Shown one piece after another: positions 42,136 to 51,553 of a stretch of 57,977 nt of DNA. Within the stretch, counting starts at the first letter, position 1; every line of letters begins with the position of its first letter. The stretch is taken from positions 1-57,977 of the forward strand of contig JAFVRN010000009.1 of the NCBI GenBank assembly GCA_017504265.1. The letters are read 5' to 3'. Source of the stretch: Alistipes sp. GTDB taxonomy: Bacteria > Bacteroidota > Bacteroidia > Bacteroidales > Rikenellaceae. The translations under genes and the position numbers were made by a program. The notes under the pieces were generated by a model, which saw nothing but the letters and a program-made list of their open reading frames with translations, searched no databases and was not told where the DNA came from.

Positions 42136-43764
42136 CTACTTATTGCACTGCTCGTCGCGGAATTTGAGAGCCTCCTTGACAAACTGCACAAATAGAGGGT
42201 GTGGATTGGCGGCGGTAGAGTGGTACTCGGGGTGATACTGAGTGCCGACAAACCAGCGGTGTGACGGAATCTCCACAACTTCAACAAGACCCGTGTCGGG
42301 ATTAAGACCAACGGCCTTCATGCCGTGAGCCTCGAAGTCGGCGAGGAACGACGAGTTGAACTCGTAGCGGTGACGGTGACGCTCTACAATATTCTCAGAG
42401 CCGTATGCCTCGGCTACACGTGAACCCTCGGCAAGGTGACATGGATAGCCACCAAGACGCATAGTGCCACCCTTGGCCGTAACCTTCTTCTGCTCCTCCA
42501 TAAGGTCGATAACAGCATGTTTGGTCTGTACCATCTCGCTCGAATTGGCATCGGCCCAGCCTATGACGTTGCGGGCAAACTCGATAACGGCACACTGCAT
42601 ACCAAGGCAGATACCGAAGAATGGAACGTTGTTCTCACGAGCATAGCGTACTGCCGTAAGCTTACCCTCGATACCTCGGTTACCGAAGCCCGGGGCAACC
42701 ATAATCGCAGACATCTTGCTGAGCTGGTCTGCTACGTTGTCTATGGTAAGACGCTCCGAATTGACGTAATGCAACTTAACCTTAACCTCGTGTACTGCGC
42801 CGGCGTGGATGAACGACTCGCTGATAGATTTGTAAGCGTCGGGAAGCTCCGTGTACTTGCCTACAAGGGCAATATCTACCACACTCTTCGGATTCTTGAT
42901 ACGCTCCACAAATGCCTTCCATTCGGTCATATCGGGCTCCTGCTCCGACTCCAAACCGAGCTTCTGAAGGAGTACGCCGTCGAGGTTCTGCTCGTGCATA
43001 CGCAGCGGCACCTCATATATTGTAGGTACGTCGATGGATTGTACCACAGCCTCGGGGGTAACATTGCAGAAGAGTGCCACCTTGCGACGTATATCCTGGC
43101 TTAGGTCGTGCTCCGAGCGGAGTACGAGGATGTCGGGCTGCAAACCATAAGACAACAACTCCTTGACAGAGTGCTGCGTAGGCTTTGTTTTAAGCTCGCC
43201 CGAAGCTGCCATGTAGGGGATGAGAGTTAGGTGTACAAGCACGGTATTCTGATAGCCAAGCTGGTAGCGTAGCTGACGTACCGACTCGATGAAGGGCAAC
43301 GACTCGATATCGCCTACCGTACCACCGATCTCGGTGATGATGACATCGTACTTCTTCGTTGCGCCCAACAGCTGTACACGACGCTTAATCTCGTCGGTGA
43401 TGTGGGGGATAACCTGCACGGTCTTGCCCAAAAATTCACCGCTACGCTCCTTGTCGATGACACACTGATAGATCTTACCCGTAGTCACGTTATTGTTCTT
43501 GGTGGTCTGTATCGAGGTGAAACGCTCGTAGTGGCCCAAGTCGAGGTCGGTCTCCGTACCATCTTCGGTAACGTAGCACTCGCCGTGTTCGTAGGGGTTA
43601 AGCGTGCCCGGATCGACATTGATATATGGATCGAGCTTTTGGATGGTTACCGAGTATCCGCGAGCCTGCAACAGGCGTGCTATAGATGCCGAAATAATGC
43701 CCTTACCCAATGAAGAGGCAACACCTCCGGTTACAAAAATGTACTTTGGTTTAGATAGTTTCAT
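42136..43764 (-). CDS. pyrG: CTP synthase
   Basis: This 542-residue enzyme aminates UTP to CTP. The N-terminal amidoligase domain has YIFVTGGVASSLGKGI, DPYINVDPGTLNPYEHGE and GGTVGDIESLPF. The C-terminal class I glutaminase has the nucleophile Cys in FFGICLGMQCAV and the HPEYHS motif. ATG 43764 was chosen (MKLSKPKYIFVTGG) because CTP synthases start close to YIFVTGG; an upstream ATG at 43785 adds seven residues. Confidence 0.96.
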   Translation of the reverse strand: MKLSKPKYIFVTGGVASSLGKGIISASIARLLQARGYSVTIQKLDPYINVDPGTLNPYEHGECYVTEDGTETDLDLGHYERFTSIQTTKNNNVTTGKIYQCVIDKERSGEFLGKTVQVIPHITDEIKRRVQLLGATKKYDVIITEIGGTVGDIESLPFIESVRQLRYQLGYQNTVLVHLTLIPYMAASGELKTKPTQHSVKELLSYGLQPDILVLRSEHDLSQDIRRKVALFCNVTPEAVVQSIDVPTIYEVPLRMHEQNLDGVLLQKLGLESEQEPDMTEWKAFVERIKNPKSVVDIALVGKYTELPDAYKSISESFIHAGAVHEVKVKLHYVNSERLTIDNVADQLSKMSAIMVAPGFGNRGIEGKLTAVRYARENNVPFFGICLGMQCAVIEFARNVIGWADANSSEMVQTKHAVIDLMEEQKKVTAKGGTMRLGGYPCHLAEGSRVAEAYGSENIVERHRHRYEFNSSFLADFEAHGMKAVGLNPDTGLVEVVEIPSHRWFVGTQYHPEYHSTAANPHPLFVQFVKEALKFRDEQCNK

Positions 43765-43833
43765 AGTTAATATATTTTTTGCCATCAGCCATAATGGCTA
43801 TAATTATCGATCGGGGTCGTTAGTATGCTGCGT

Positions 43834-45798
43834 TTATGCCTTGCTCTCCTTCTGCTTTGCCTCCTCGGCATCGATAAGACGCACCTTATCGATAAGCTCT
43901 GCCATATCACGCTTTGCACGTGCTATCTTCTCCTGCACATCGGCTATCAGCGACTCGGCATTCTTCGACTTAGAGAAGAATCCGATGTTGTTCTCCAAAA
44001 GGGCTATGTCCTGCTCCATTTGACGCACTTTGTTGTATAGCCTTTCACGCTCCGAGCGCAACTGGTTGCCACCCTTCATGCTCGATACACGCTCCTTGAA
44101 GCGGTTCATCGAACGGTCACGCTCCGATGAACGCAACGAGGCAAACATAGCATCCACTACGGCCTTGTACTCCTTTTGCAGGCTCTCCTTATGCTTGATA
44201 GGCACGAAACCTATCTGGCTCCAACGACGCTGGAAGGCTTTGATAGCCTCAAAACCATCAGCCTTGATATCGGCGGCACGCATCTCGGCAAGAAGCTCCT
44301 GCTTCTGCTTCAAGTTCTGCTCATACTCCGAGTCTACCGATGCGAAGTGGGCTGCCTTGCGCTCGAAGAACTTGTCACATGCAGCACGGAAACGCTTCCA
44401 TATCTGGTCGGAGTGACGGCGGGCAACAGGGCCTATCTGCTTCCACTTGGCTTGAAGAGCTATAAGTTCGTCGGTGGTACGCTTCCACTCCTCGCTCGAT
44501 GCCAGGGCCTCGGCCTGCTCGCAGAGCTCGTTCTTCAATGCGAGGTTGTGTTCCATCTCATTTTTGAGCCCTGCATAGTAGTCACGTTTAAGCTCAAAGA
44601 ACTTATCGCATGCCGTGCGGAAACGCTCATATATGCGGTTGTTCTCCTTCTTGGGGGCAAAGCCTATGGTCTTCCATACCTTCTGTATCTCGAGAAGCTC
44701 CTCCGATGCCTTGTTCCACTCCTTGCGCGATGTTATAGGACGCGATAGCAGCGACTCGGTCTTCTCGCATAGCTCGCTTTTGAGTGCGAGGTTCTTGTTT
44801 TGCTCGGCCTTCAACGCCTCGAAATGCTCTTGATGACGCTTGTTGATGCGGCTCGATGCCTCCTTGAAACGCTCCCATAGGGTCTCTTTGTACTCCAATG
44901 CTACGGGGCCTGTTTCACGCCACTCGTCGTGTAGCTTCTGCAACTTGCGGAACGACTCCACAACCTGCTGGTCGAGAGCCAAAGCCTCGGCCTGCTCGCA
45001 GAGCGATATCTTTATGTCGTAGTTCTTGCGTAGATCGAGGTCGCGCAACTCTTTGTTGATTTTAATGAAGTTGTAGAAGTTCTCCACGTGGAGGTTGTAT
45101 GTCTCCCACAAGTCCTTCACGTTCTGCTGTGGTACCAATCCGGTATCCTTCCACTTTTGCTGCAACTCACGGAAGCGGGCAAAGGTGGTGTTCATCGTCT
45201 CGTCCGAGTTGATGAGCTCTTTCAGCTCCTCGATGATGGCCAACTTGATTTTCAGGTTCTGCTCCTTGTCTGCCTCCATTGCAGCGATATGCTTATCACG
45301 CTTATCGCGATATATGGCAAAGAGCTCCTTGAAACGCAACTCCTGCTCGTCGGTAGGGTAGTTGAATGACTCGGCCTCGCCTCCCGCCTCGATAAAGGCC
45401 TTGCGCTGTAGCTCAATCTTGGCACGGTGCTGCTTATAGAAAGCTATCTTGATGGCTTCAACCACAGGACGCAACGTCTGCACCGGCTCCGACTCTATCT
45501 TCGAGGCGAACAGCGCAATGAGCTCAGCCTCGCCAAGATTCGAAAGGTCATCACCCGATATTGCTGCCTCCCGCTCCTCGGCAATCTCTTCGCCGATATC
45601 GAGGCCGGCCTCATCGGCGGCAAGGGCTGCCTCCTCGTCGGCAAACTCCTCGCTCATGGGGTTCGATGTAAGCTCCTCGGTGGGGCATTGTTCGTTGGTC
45701 TCTGCCGCAGCGGCAGCGGAAGTGGTCATCTGCGTATCTTCGGCAACAGTGCCGACAGGCTCTTCGAGAGCCGTTAGGTTGATTTTTTCAGTAGCCAT
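43834..45798 (-). CDS. DUF349 coiled-coil protein
   Basis: In this 654-residue soluble protein the N-terminal 100 residues are acidic and low in complexity (EEFADEEAALAADEAG). Then a series of DUF349 repeats follows (ELQQKWKDTGLVPQQNVKDL, LQKLHDEWRETGPVALEYKE, IQKVWKTIGFAPKKENNRIY, LQAKWKQIGPVARRHSDQIW, FQRRWSQIGFVPIKHKESLQ): five three-helix repeats. The C-terminal end is coiled coil. The family is abundant in Bacteroidetes and of unclear function; ribosome or nucleic-acid association has been suggested. ATG 45798 was used; the ORF one codon earlier opens with GTG. Confidence 0.85.
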   Translation of the reverse strand: MATEKINLTALEEPVGTVAEDTQMTTSAAAAAETNEQCPTEELTSNPMSEEFADEEAALAADEAGLDIGEEIAEEREAAISGDDLSNLGEAELIALFASKIESEPVQTLRPVVEAIKIAFYKQHRAKIELQRKAFIEAGGEAESFNYPTDEQELRFKELFAIYRDKRDKHIAAMEADKEQNLKIKLAIIEELKELINSDETMNTTFARFRELQQKWKDTGLVPQQNVKDLWETYNLHVENFYNFIKINKELRDLDLRKNYDIKISLCEQAEALALDQQVVESFRKLQKLHDEWRETGPVALEYKETLWERFKEASSRINKRHQEHFEALKAEQNKNLALKSELCEKTESLLSRPITSRKEWNKASEELLEIQKVWKTIGFAPKKENNRIYERFRTACDKFFELKRDYYAGLKNEMEHNLALKNELCEQAEALASSEEWKRTTDELIALQAKWKQIGPVARRHSDQIWKRFRAACDKFFERKAAHFASVDSEYEQNLKQKQELLAEMRAADIKADGFEAIKAFQRRWSQIGFVPIKHKESLQKEYKAVVDAMFASLRSSERDRSMNRFKERVSSMKGGNQLRSERERLYNKVRQMEQDIALLENNIGFFSKSKNAESLIADVQEKIARAKRDMAELIDKVRLIDAEEAKQKESKA

Positions 45799-45851
45799 CA
45801 CTTAGCGATTTTTAGTTGATATACTCATACCTTATAGGTATGTAATTCGTG

Positions 45852-45859
45852 CAAAGATA
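45852..45859 (-). promoter_or_regulatory. promoter -7 box of the DUF349 gene
   Basis: The minus strand reads TATCTTTG, about 53 nt before the ATG. Confidence 0.65.
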
Positions 45860-46074
45860 ACAAATCTTTTTCAAAGATAAAAGATATATTCCTATTAATT
45901 TCTCATGCCCCATGTCGCGATGTGGATTTTTAGTCCAAGAAGTGTCGTAAATTGCCTGTTGGTTTTGAATAATTACGTTTCGGTTATGAACATAAAAAGA
46001 TGGTGCCAAAAAGATGTAATTTAGAAAGGCTGAAAAAATGCGTGAAAATTATTGGCAAATCGGGCAAAATTTAT

Positions 46075-46082
46075 TATCTTTG
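46075..46082 (+). promoter_or_regulatory. promoter -7 box of ackA-ptb-buk
   Basis: TATCTTTG with TTGG about 20 nt upstream; the leader is about 75 nt long. Confidence 0.7.
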
Positions 46083-46158
46083 TTGAGTTTTTATACCGTA
46101 TGGTGCAGATAATCGACACGCAATATCAGACAACTATTAATTTAACACTATAAGAAAG

Positions 46159-47361
46159 ATGGTAATTTTGGTTCTTAATTGCGGTAGCTCATCTATCAAG
46201 TATCAGGTGCTTGATGTTTTGGAGACATCGCAGACGCTCTTGGCCAAGGGCCTTGTAGAGCGTATCGGCCTCGCTGAGGGAGACCTTACACACAAGCCTC
46301 AGGGTAAGGATAAGTTTGAGATGCACTGTCCTATTCCCGACCACACAACGGGTATCCGTTTGGTACTCGATGCCTTGACACACCCCGAGCACGGTGTTAT
46401 CAAGTCGCTCGACGAGCTTAAGGCTGCCGGTCACCGTGTGGCTCACGGTGGTGAGTTCTTCCACGACAGCTGTCTTGTGGACGACGAGGTTAAGGCTAAG
46501 ATTGAGTCGCTCTATTCGATTGCTCCATTGCATAATCCGGCAAACTTGGAGGGTATACTCTCAATGGAGAAGGTGTTGCCAGGCATCAAGCAGGTGGCAG
46601 TATTCGATACCTCTTTCCATCACACTATTCCCGCTATCAACTATATGTACGCAATGCCTTACGAGTACTACGAGAAGTATCGTGTGCGTAAGTATGGTTT
46701 CCACGGCACAAGCCATAAGTTTGTGGCACGTGTAGGTGCTGAGATGTTTGGTCTTGATTTTGAGAACTCTAAGATTGTAACTTGTCATATTGGTAACGGC
46801 GCGTCTGTCACAGCTGTGCTCAACGGCAAGTCGTTTGATACATCTATGGGATTCACTCCTCTCGATGGTCTTGTGATGGGTACGCGTGCCGGTTCGATGG
46901 ATGTAAGTGCTGCAACATATGTTGCCGAGAAGGAGGGTATGTCCTACAAGGAGCTTGACACTATGCTCAACAAGCAGTCAGGTGTTCAGGGTATTACAGG
47001 TATCTCAAGCGATATGCGTGATATCGATGCCGCTTACGACGAGGGTAACGAGCGTGCTATAATGGCTCGCGACATGTACTTCAACCGTGTCAAGAAGTTC
47101 GTGGGTGAGTATGCTGCCGAGATGGGTGGCTTGGATTTGGTCATCTTCACAGGTGGTGTTGGCGAGAACTCTCCGGAGTTGCGTGAGTATGTGCTTCGCG
47201 GCATGGAGTTTATGGGTATCGAGTTTGACGAGGTGCGCAACCGTGGTAAGCGAGGTACAGATTATGAGATTACCAAGGAGGGCTCGCGTGTTAAGGCTGC
47301 CGTTGTATGCACCGACGAGGAGCTTGTTATTGCCAAGGATACATATCGCTTGACAAAGTAG
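46159..47361 (+). CDS. ackA: acetate kinase
   Basis: This 400-residue ASKHA-fold enzyme interconverts acetyl-phosphate + ADP and acetate + ATP. Motifs: VLVLNCGSSSIKYQVLD at the start, VAVFDTSFHHTIP, YGFHGTSHKFVA, TCHIGNGASVTAV, DTSMGFTPLDGLVMGTRAGSMD, and FTGGVGENSPELR. It leads a module with ptb 55 nt and buk about 30 nt further on, so its acetyl-phosphate partner may be the next gene's product or a pta outside the window. Confidence 0.96.
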   Translation: MVILVLNCGSSSIKYQVLDVLETSQTLLAKGLVERIGLAEGDLTHKPQGKDKFEMHCPIPDHTTGIRLVLDALTHPEHGVIKSLDELKAAGHRVAHGGEFFHDSCLVDDEVKAKIESLYSIAPLHNPANLEGILSMEKVLPGIKQVAVFDTSFHHTIPAINYMYAMPYEYYEKYRVRKYGFHGTSHKFVARVGAEMFGLDFENSKIVTCHIGNGASVTAVLNGKSFDTSMGFTPLDGLVMGTRAGSMDVSAATYVAEKEGMSYKELDTMLNKQSGVQGITGISSDMRDIDAAYDEGNERAIMARDMYFNRVKKFVGEYAAEMGGLDLVIFTGGVGENSPELREYVLRGMEFMGIEFDEVRNRGKRGTDYEITKEGSRVKAAVVCTDEELVIAKDTYRLTK

Positions 47362-47416
47362 TCTGACGAAACAAAAGGGCGAAACAAAAAATAACAATAT
47401 AAAACCTAAAACTATT

Positions 47417-48319
47417 ATGATTAAGCATTTGGATGAAATCGTTGCTGCTGCGGTGGCTCGTGGTAAGAAGAAGATGATTGTGGCCTATGGTCAGGATACC
47501 CACTCTATCGGTGCTACCGATATGGCTATCAAGGCAGGTTTGGCAGAGGTAACCCTCGTAGGTGACCCTGAGGAGATTAAGAAGTCTTGCGAGGCCGAGG
47601 GCGTTGATATGAGCCAGTATACAATCATCCCTGAGTCGGAGGATGTTAAGGCTGTAGAGATTGCAGTTAAGGCTGTACACAACGGCGAGTACGACGTGTT
47701 GATGAAGGGCGTTGTTCCTACCGACAAGTATATGCGTGGTATCTTGAATAAGGAGTGGGGTTTGTTGCCAGCAGGTACAACTCTCAGCCACGTTACCGTA
47801 TTGGAGGTTCCTGCATACCACAAGCTTCTTGTAGTCAGCGACGTAGCCGTTCTTCCTTGCCCTACATTGGAGCAGAAGAAGCAGATTGCAAAGTATCTTA
47901 TCACCACAGCCAACAACCTCGGTATCGAGAATCCTAAGGTGGCTCTTATCGCTCCAAGTGAGCAGTTGTTGCCAAAGGTAGTCAGCTCGGTTGAGGCTAA
48001 GGAGCTTTCTGACCTCGGTCAGGCAGGCGAGCTTGGCAATGCACTCTTCCAGGGTCCTTTGGCTTTGGACGTTGCTATCGACGAGGAGAGCGTTAAGATT
48101 AAGAAGCTCACAGGTCCTGTTGCCGGTGATGCCGACTGTCTGTTGTTCCCTAACTTGGAGAGCGGTAACGTATTCTTCAAGGCTTGCTCGAAGTTTGGTG
48201 GTGCCGAGTTGGCAGCTATGGTAGCCGGCCCAACAGCTCCATGTGTATTGACATCGCGTGGTGACTCTACCAAGACTAAGCTTTATTCAATCGCTTTGGC
48301 TTGCTTGTCAGCAAAATAG
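47417..48319 (+). CDS. ptb: phosphate butyryl/acetyl-transferase family protein
   Basis: This 300-residue member of the PTA/PTB family converts acyl-CoA + phosphate to acyl-phosphate. Sequence features: MIVAYGQDTHSIGATDMAIK, DVLMKGVVPTDKYMRGIL, VSDVAVLPCPTLEQKKQIA, VALIAPSEQLLPKVVSSVEA, and the end GPTAPCVLTSRGDSTKTKLY. The butyryl form is favoured because butyrate kinase is the next gene; a broader acyl range including acetyl-CoA is possible. Spacing to buk is 30 nt. Confidence 0.88.
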   Translation: MIKHLDEIVAAAVARGKKKMIVAYGQDTHSIGATDMAIKAGLAEVTLVGDPEEIKKSCEAEGVDMSQYTIIPESEDVKAVEIAVKAVHNGEYDVLMKGVVPTDKYMRGILNKEWGLLPAGTTLSHVTVLEVPAYHKLLVVSDVAVLPCPTLEQKKQIAKYLITTANNLGIENPKVALIAPSEQLLPKVVSSVEAKELSDLGQAGELGNALFQGPLALDVAIDEESVKIKKLTGPVAGDADCLLFPNLESGNVFFKACSKFGGAELAAMVAGPTAPCVLTSRGDSTKTKLYSIALACLSAK

Positions 48320-48349
48320 GCACAGTAGTAACTTCGAAAAGTTGAAATT

Positions 48350-49417
48350 ATGGCTTATAGCATATTAACAATCAATCCGGGTTCTACCTCTACCAAGGTG
48401 GCTTTGTTCCACGATATGGAGCAGGTTAAGACCCTGAAACTTAGCCACTCGGCAGAGGAGATAGCGCGCTTCGCTTCGGTTGCCGACCAGCTCGAATGGC
48501 GTTTGGGTATCATCCTCGACGCATTGAAGGCTGACGGCATCGAGCTATCATCGTTGGATGCTGTTATTGGCCGTGGTGGTCTGATGCGTCCTATCGAGGG
48601 TGGCGTATACCGCGTAGGCGAGACTATGATTGCCGACTTGTCGGCACCTAAGCGTCAGCATGCCAGCAACCTCGGTGCGCTTATCGCACGTCGCATAGCC
48701 GATGCAGCAGGTGTTGAGGCCTATATCGCTGACCCTGTTGTTGTAGACGAGTTGCAGGATATGGCACGTGTAAGCGGTATCAAGGAGTTGCCACGTCGCT
48801 CTATCTTCCATGCACTCAATCAGAAGGCTATCGCACGTCGCTATGCTCAGGAGGTGGGTCGTCCTTACGAGGAGCTTAACCTCGTTGTAGTACACATGGG
48901 TGGCGGTATCTCGGTATCGGCACACCACCTTGGCCGTGTTATCGACACCAACAACGCGTTGGACGGTGACGGACCAATCGCACCGGAGCGTGCAGGTACA
49001 CTTCCCGCAGGCGACTTGGTGGATTTGTGCTTCTCGGGTAAGTACGAGAAGGCCGACATCAAAAAGCTGCTCGCAGGTAAGGGTGGCTTGGTAGACCACG
49101 TTAATTGCAACAACGTACAGGAGCTCAATGAGGTACGTGCTGCAGGTGGCGATAAGGAGGCTCGCTTTATGCTCGACACTATGGCATACACCGTAGCTAA
49201 GTGGATTGGTGAGATGGCAGTGGTATTGAAGGGTAAGGTTGATGCCATTCTGCTTACGGGTGGTATTGCTTGGAACGACTGCGTAAACGATGTTATCATC
49301 GATTACTGTAAGTTCCTTGCACCTATCAAGATTTACCCGGGTGAGAACGAGTTGGAGTCGTTGGCCGAGAATGCACTGCGTGTATTGAAGGGCGAGACGA
49401 AGGCTAAGGAGTATTAA
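48350..49417 (+). CDS. buk: butyrate kinase
   Basis: This 355-residue relative of acetate kinase makes ATP from butyryl-phosphate. LTINPGSTSTKVALFHD at the start, RGGLMRPIEGGVYRV near residue 85, VVVHMGGGISVSAHHLGRVIDTNNALDGDGP near 190, and LTGGIAWNDCVNDVI near 305 are the buk pattern. The substrate range may include other branched or short acyl-phosphates. The Ptb-Buk pair is the classical kinase route to butyrate; the upstream acyl-CoA-forming genes are not in this window. Confidence 0.92.
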   Translation: MAYSILTINPGSTSTKVALFHDMEQVKTLKLSHSAEEIARFASVADQLEWRLGIILDALKADGIELSSLDAVIGRGGLMRPIEGGVYRVGETMIADLSAPKRQHASNLGALIARRIADAAGVEAYIADPVVVDELQDMARVSGIKELPRRSIFHALNQKAIARRYAQEVGRPYEELNLVVVHMGGGISVSAHHLGRVIDTNNALDGDGPIAPERAGTLPAGDLVDLCFSGKYEKADIKKLLAGKGGLVDHVNCNNVQELNEVRAAGGDKEARFMLDTMAYTVAKWIGEMAVVLKGKVDAILLTGGIAWNDCVNDVIIDYCKFLAPIKIYPGENELESLAENALRVLKGETKAKEY

Positions 49418-49474
49418 TCTACAAGTGGCTGAAAAGGGGTATTTCTACATTGTGTCATCTTCCGAGAGGCTTAT

Positions 49475-49666
49475 GTGCGCCTAAGCGAACTGCGCTTTTC
49501 GGATCTCATAAGGCTGAAACGACATCTTTCGCTTCAATCTCCAAACGGAGAGGAGAAGGCGGCAAAGAGGCGGCTGCAAGAAGGAGAGAGGAAGGCTGCT
49601 GTGAGGAGAAGACTGCATGAGGAGTACGTTGCTTTTGATTGCCACGTTGGTAGGTTGTATGCCTAA
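49475..49666 (+). CDS. doubtful small basic ORF before aroQ
   Basis: A 63-codon frame opening with GTG encodes a very charged peptide (EEKAAKRRLQEGERKAAVRR). The DNA is a purine-rich stretch. There is no -7 box, no clear ribosome site and no known relative. It is listed only because it fills the 261-nt gap between buk and aroQ; chance is more likely. Confidence 0.2.
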   Translation: MRLSELRFSDLIRLKRHLSLQSPNGEEKAAKRRLQEGERKAAVRRRLHEEYVAFDCHVGRLYA

Positions 49667-49678
49667 AAATAGAGAATT

Positions 49679-50095
49679 ATGAAAATTCTTATTATCAACG
49701 GTGCGAACCTCAATCTTTTGGGGCGTCGCCAACCCGAGATATACGGATGTGAGAGCTTCGAGGAGTACCTCGGAGCTCTTCGCACACGTTACTCGGAGCA
49801 TGACATCGACTACTATCAGTCCAATATCGAGGGTGAGATAGTGGATGCGGTGCAGAGGGCAGAGGGTATATACGATGGCGTGGTGCTCAATGCCGGAGGT
49901 TATACGCACACCTCGGTTGTTGTGCGTGATGCTGTTGCGGCAGTTAAGCTACCTGTTGTCGAGGTTCATATCTCTTCGATACTCTCTCGCGAGGAGTTTA
50001 GACATACCTCGCTTATAGCACCTGTTGTGCGAGGTACGATTATGGGCTTCGGCATGGAGTCGTATCGTTTGGCTGTTGAGTATTTCTTGAAGTAG
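49679..50095 (+). CDS. aroQ: 3-dehydroquinate dehydratase, type II
   Basis: This 138-residue shikimate-pathway enzyme has NGANLNLLGRRQPEIYG near residue 8 (catalytic Arg and Tyr), QSNIEGEIVDAVQ, LNAGGYTHTSVVVRDAV, and VEVHISSILSREEFRHTSLI with the catalytic His. Its length is normal. It lies 6 nt upstream of the flippase gene. Confidence 0.95.
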   Translation: MKILIINGANLNLLGRRQPEIYGCESFEEYLGALRTRYSEHDIDYYQSNIEGEIVDAVQRAEGIYDGVVLNAGGYTHTSVVVRDAVAAVKLPVVEVHISSILSREEFRHTSLIAPVVRGTIMGFGMESYRLAVEYFLK

Positions 50096-50101
50096 GGTGG
50101 T

Positions 50102-51553
50102 ATGGCAGAGCGTTTGGAGCGTAAGGTGGTGAGCGGTGTTGCTTGGAGCTTCTCGGAGAAGCTGCTTACGATGGTCGTGCAGATGGTCGTAAGCATTGTT
50201 GTTGCCCGCAGCCTCTCGCCCGACGACTTCGGCATAATGGCCATACTTACCTTCTTTACCTCGGTTGCTCTTACGATTGTCGATAGCGGCTTTTCGCAGA
50301 CGCTGATACGTAAGAGCGATGCTACGGATGAGGAGTATGCCTCGGTATTGGGCTTCAATATTGTGGTGTCGCTGCTATTGTACGGGCTGCTTATTCTCTC
50401 TACGCCGTGGGTCGCCTCGTACTATGGTAGTCCCGTGATAGCGGATATAGCCCCTGTGCTCTTCCTTGTACTTCCCATCAATTCGCTATGTGTGGTGCAG
50501 ACGGTGTTGTATACACGTGAATTTAGGTTTGCACTGCTATCCAAGACGGTCTTTGCAGCATCGCTTATAAGTGGTATTGTGGCCGTTGTGATGGCACTTA
50601 TGGGTTGCGGTATATGGAGTCTTGTTGCGCAGCGTCTGCTGATGATGGGCATCAAGGCCATAGTATTCTGGGTGTTGCGACGCAGACCCTGCTCTTTTGG
50701 TTTCAGCCTCTCGGCACTATGTCGCTTAGCTCCATTCAGCCTACGCCTGCTTGCCACCGACCTTATAGCAGCCATATATAATAATGTAGCGCAACTCTTC
50801 ATCGGCAAGATGCACTCCACGGCGCAACTCGGCTACTATTCGCAGGCGCAGAAACTCAAAGATCTGCCTGTGACCTCCACCGTGCAGGCGGTGCAGGGTG
50901 TAACCTATCCCGCGCTATCGCAACTAAACGACGACGATGATAGGTTTCGTGAGGGGTATAGACGTATTCTCTCGCTGTTGTCGTTTGTTATCTTCCCCGT
51001 AATGCTCGGCTTTGTGGCCATTGCCGCGGATATGTTTATGTTGCTCTTGGGCGAGAAGTGGATGCCCACGGTGCCATATTTCGAGATTCTGGCACTATCG
51101 GGTATGGTATATCCCTTGTCGGTTGTCGCTTATAATGTGTTGAAGGTGCGTAGCGATGGTCGTATCATCGTCCGTCTCGAAGTGCTTCGCCGAGTGGTTA
51201 TGACCTGTGTGTTGGCATATACCATCCCTCGCGGTGTTGAGTCTGTGGCGTGGGGTATGATGACTATGGCTGTTGTCGATATGGTTATTAATGTTGTGGC
51301 AGCCGGACGTTATACCGAATTTGGTATAGGCTCGCTGCTTGGCACTATTGCTCCACATCTGCTGCTTGCCGCTATGATGTTCGTATTGTTGTGGGCACTT
51401 AACCACCACTGTTTTCTCTCGATGCACATATCGCTACGCCTGCTTTTGGATATTGTCATAGGTGTAGTGTTCTACCTCTTTGGTGCGTGGGTATCGCGTA
51501 TCTCGGCACTCAGGGAGTGCTACAAGCTGCTGCGCAATATGCTACGCGGCTAA
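50102..51553 (+). CDS. MOP-superfamily polysaccharide flippase
   Basis: This 483-residue membrane protein has about 12-14 hydrophobic segments. The start is the Wzx/Polysacc_synt type (SGVAWSFSEKLLTMVVQMVVSIVVARSLSPDDFGIMAI). It probably moves lipid-linked oligosaccharides across the inner membrane for surface glycan or LPS building. No glycosyltransferases are adjacent, so the substrate cannot be inferred. The last codon overlaps the convergent thiL gene by 4 nt. Confidence 0.86.
   Translation: MAERLERKVVSGVAWSFSEKLLTMVVQMVVSIVVARSLSPDDFGIMAILTFFTSVALTIVDSGFSQTLIRKSDATDEEYASVLGFNIVVSLLLYGLLILSTPWVASYYGSPVIADIAPVLFLVLPINSLCVVQTVLYTREFRFALLSKTVFAASLISGIVAVVMALMGCGIWSLVAQRLLMMGIKAIVFWVLRRRPCSFGFSLSALCRLAPFSLRLLATDLIAAIYNNVAQLFIGKMHSTAQLGYYSQAQKLKDLPVTSTVQAVQGVTYPALSQLNDDDDRFREGYRRILSLLSFVIFPVMLGFVAIAADMFMLLLGEKWMPTVPYFEILALSGMVYPLSVVAYNVLKVRSDGRIIVRLEVLRRVVMTCVLAYTIPRGVESVAWGMMTMAVVDMVINVVAAGRYTEFGIGSLLGTIAPHLLLAAMMFVLLWALNHHCFLSMHISLRLLLDIVIGVVFYLFGAWVSRISALRECYKLLRNMLRG

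Larger units (their letters stand above)
45799..46158. other. 360-nt divergent promoter region (DUF349 gene / ackA)
   Basis: It contains the two TATCTTTG boxes and A/T-rich DNA. No RNA gene, repeat or ORF was seen. Confidence 0.6.
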
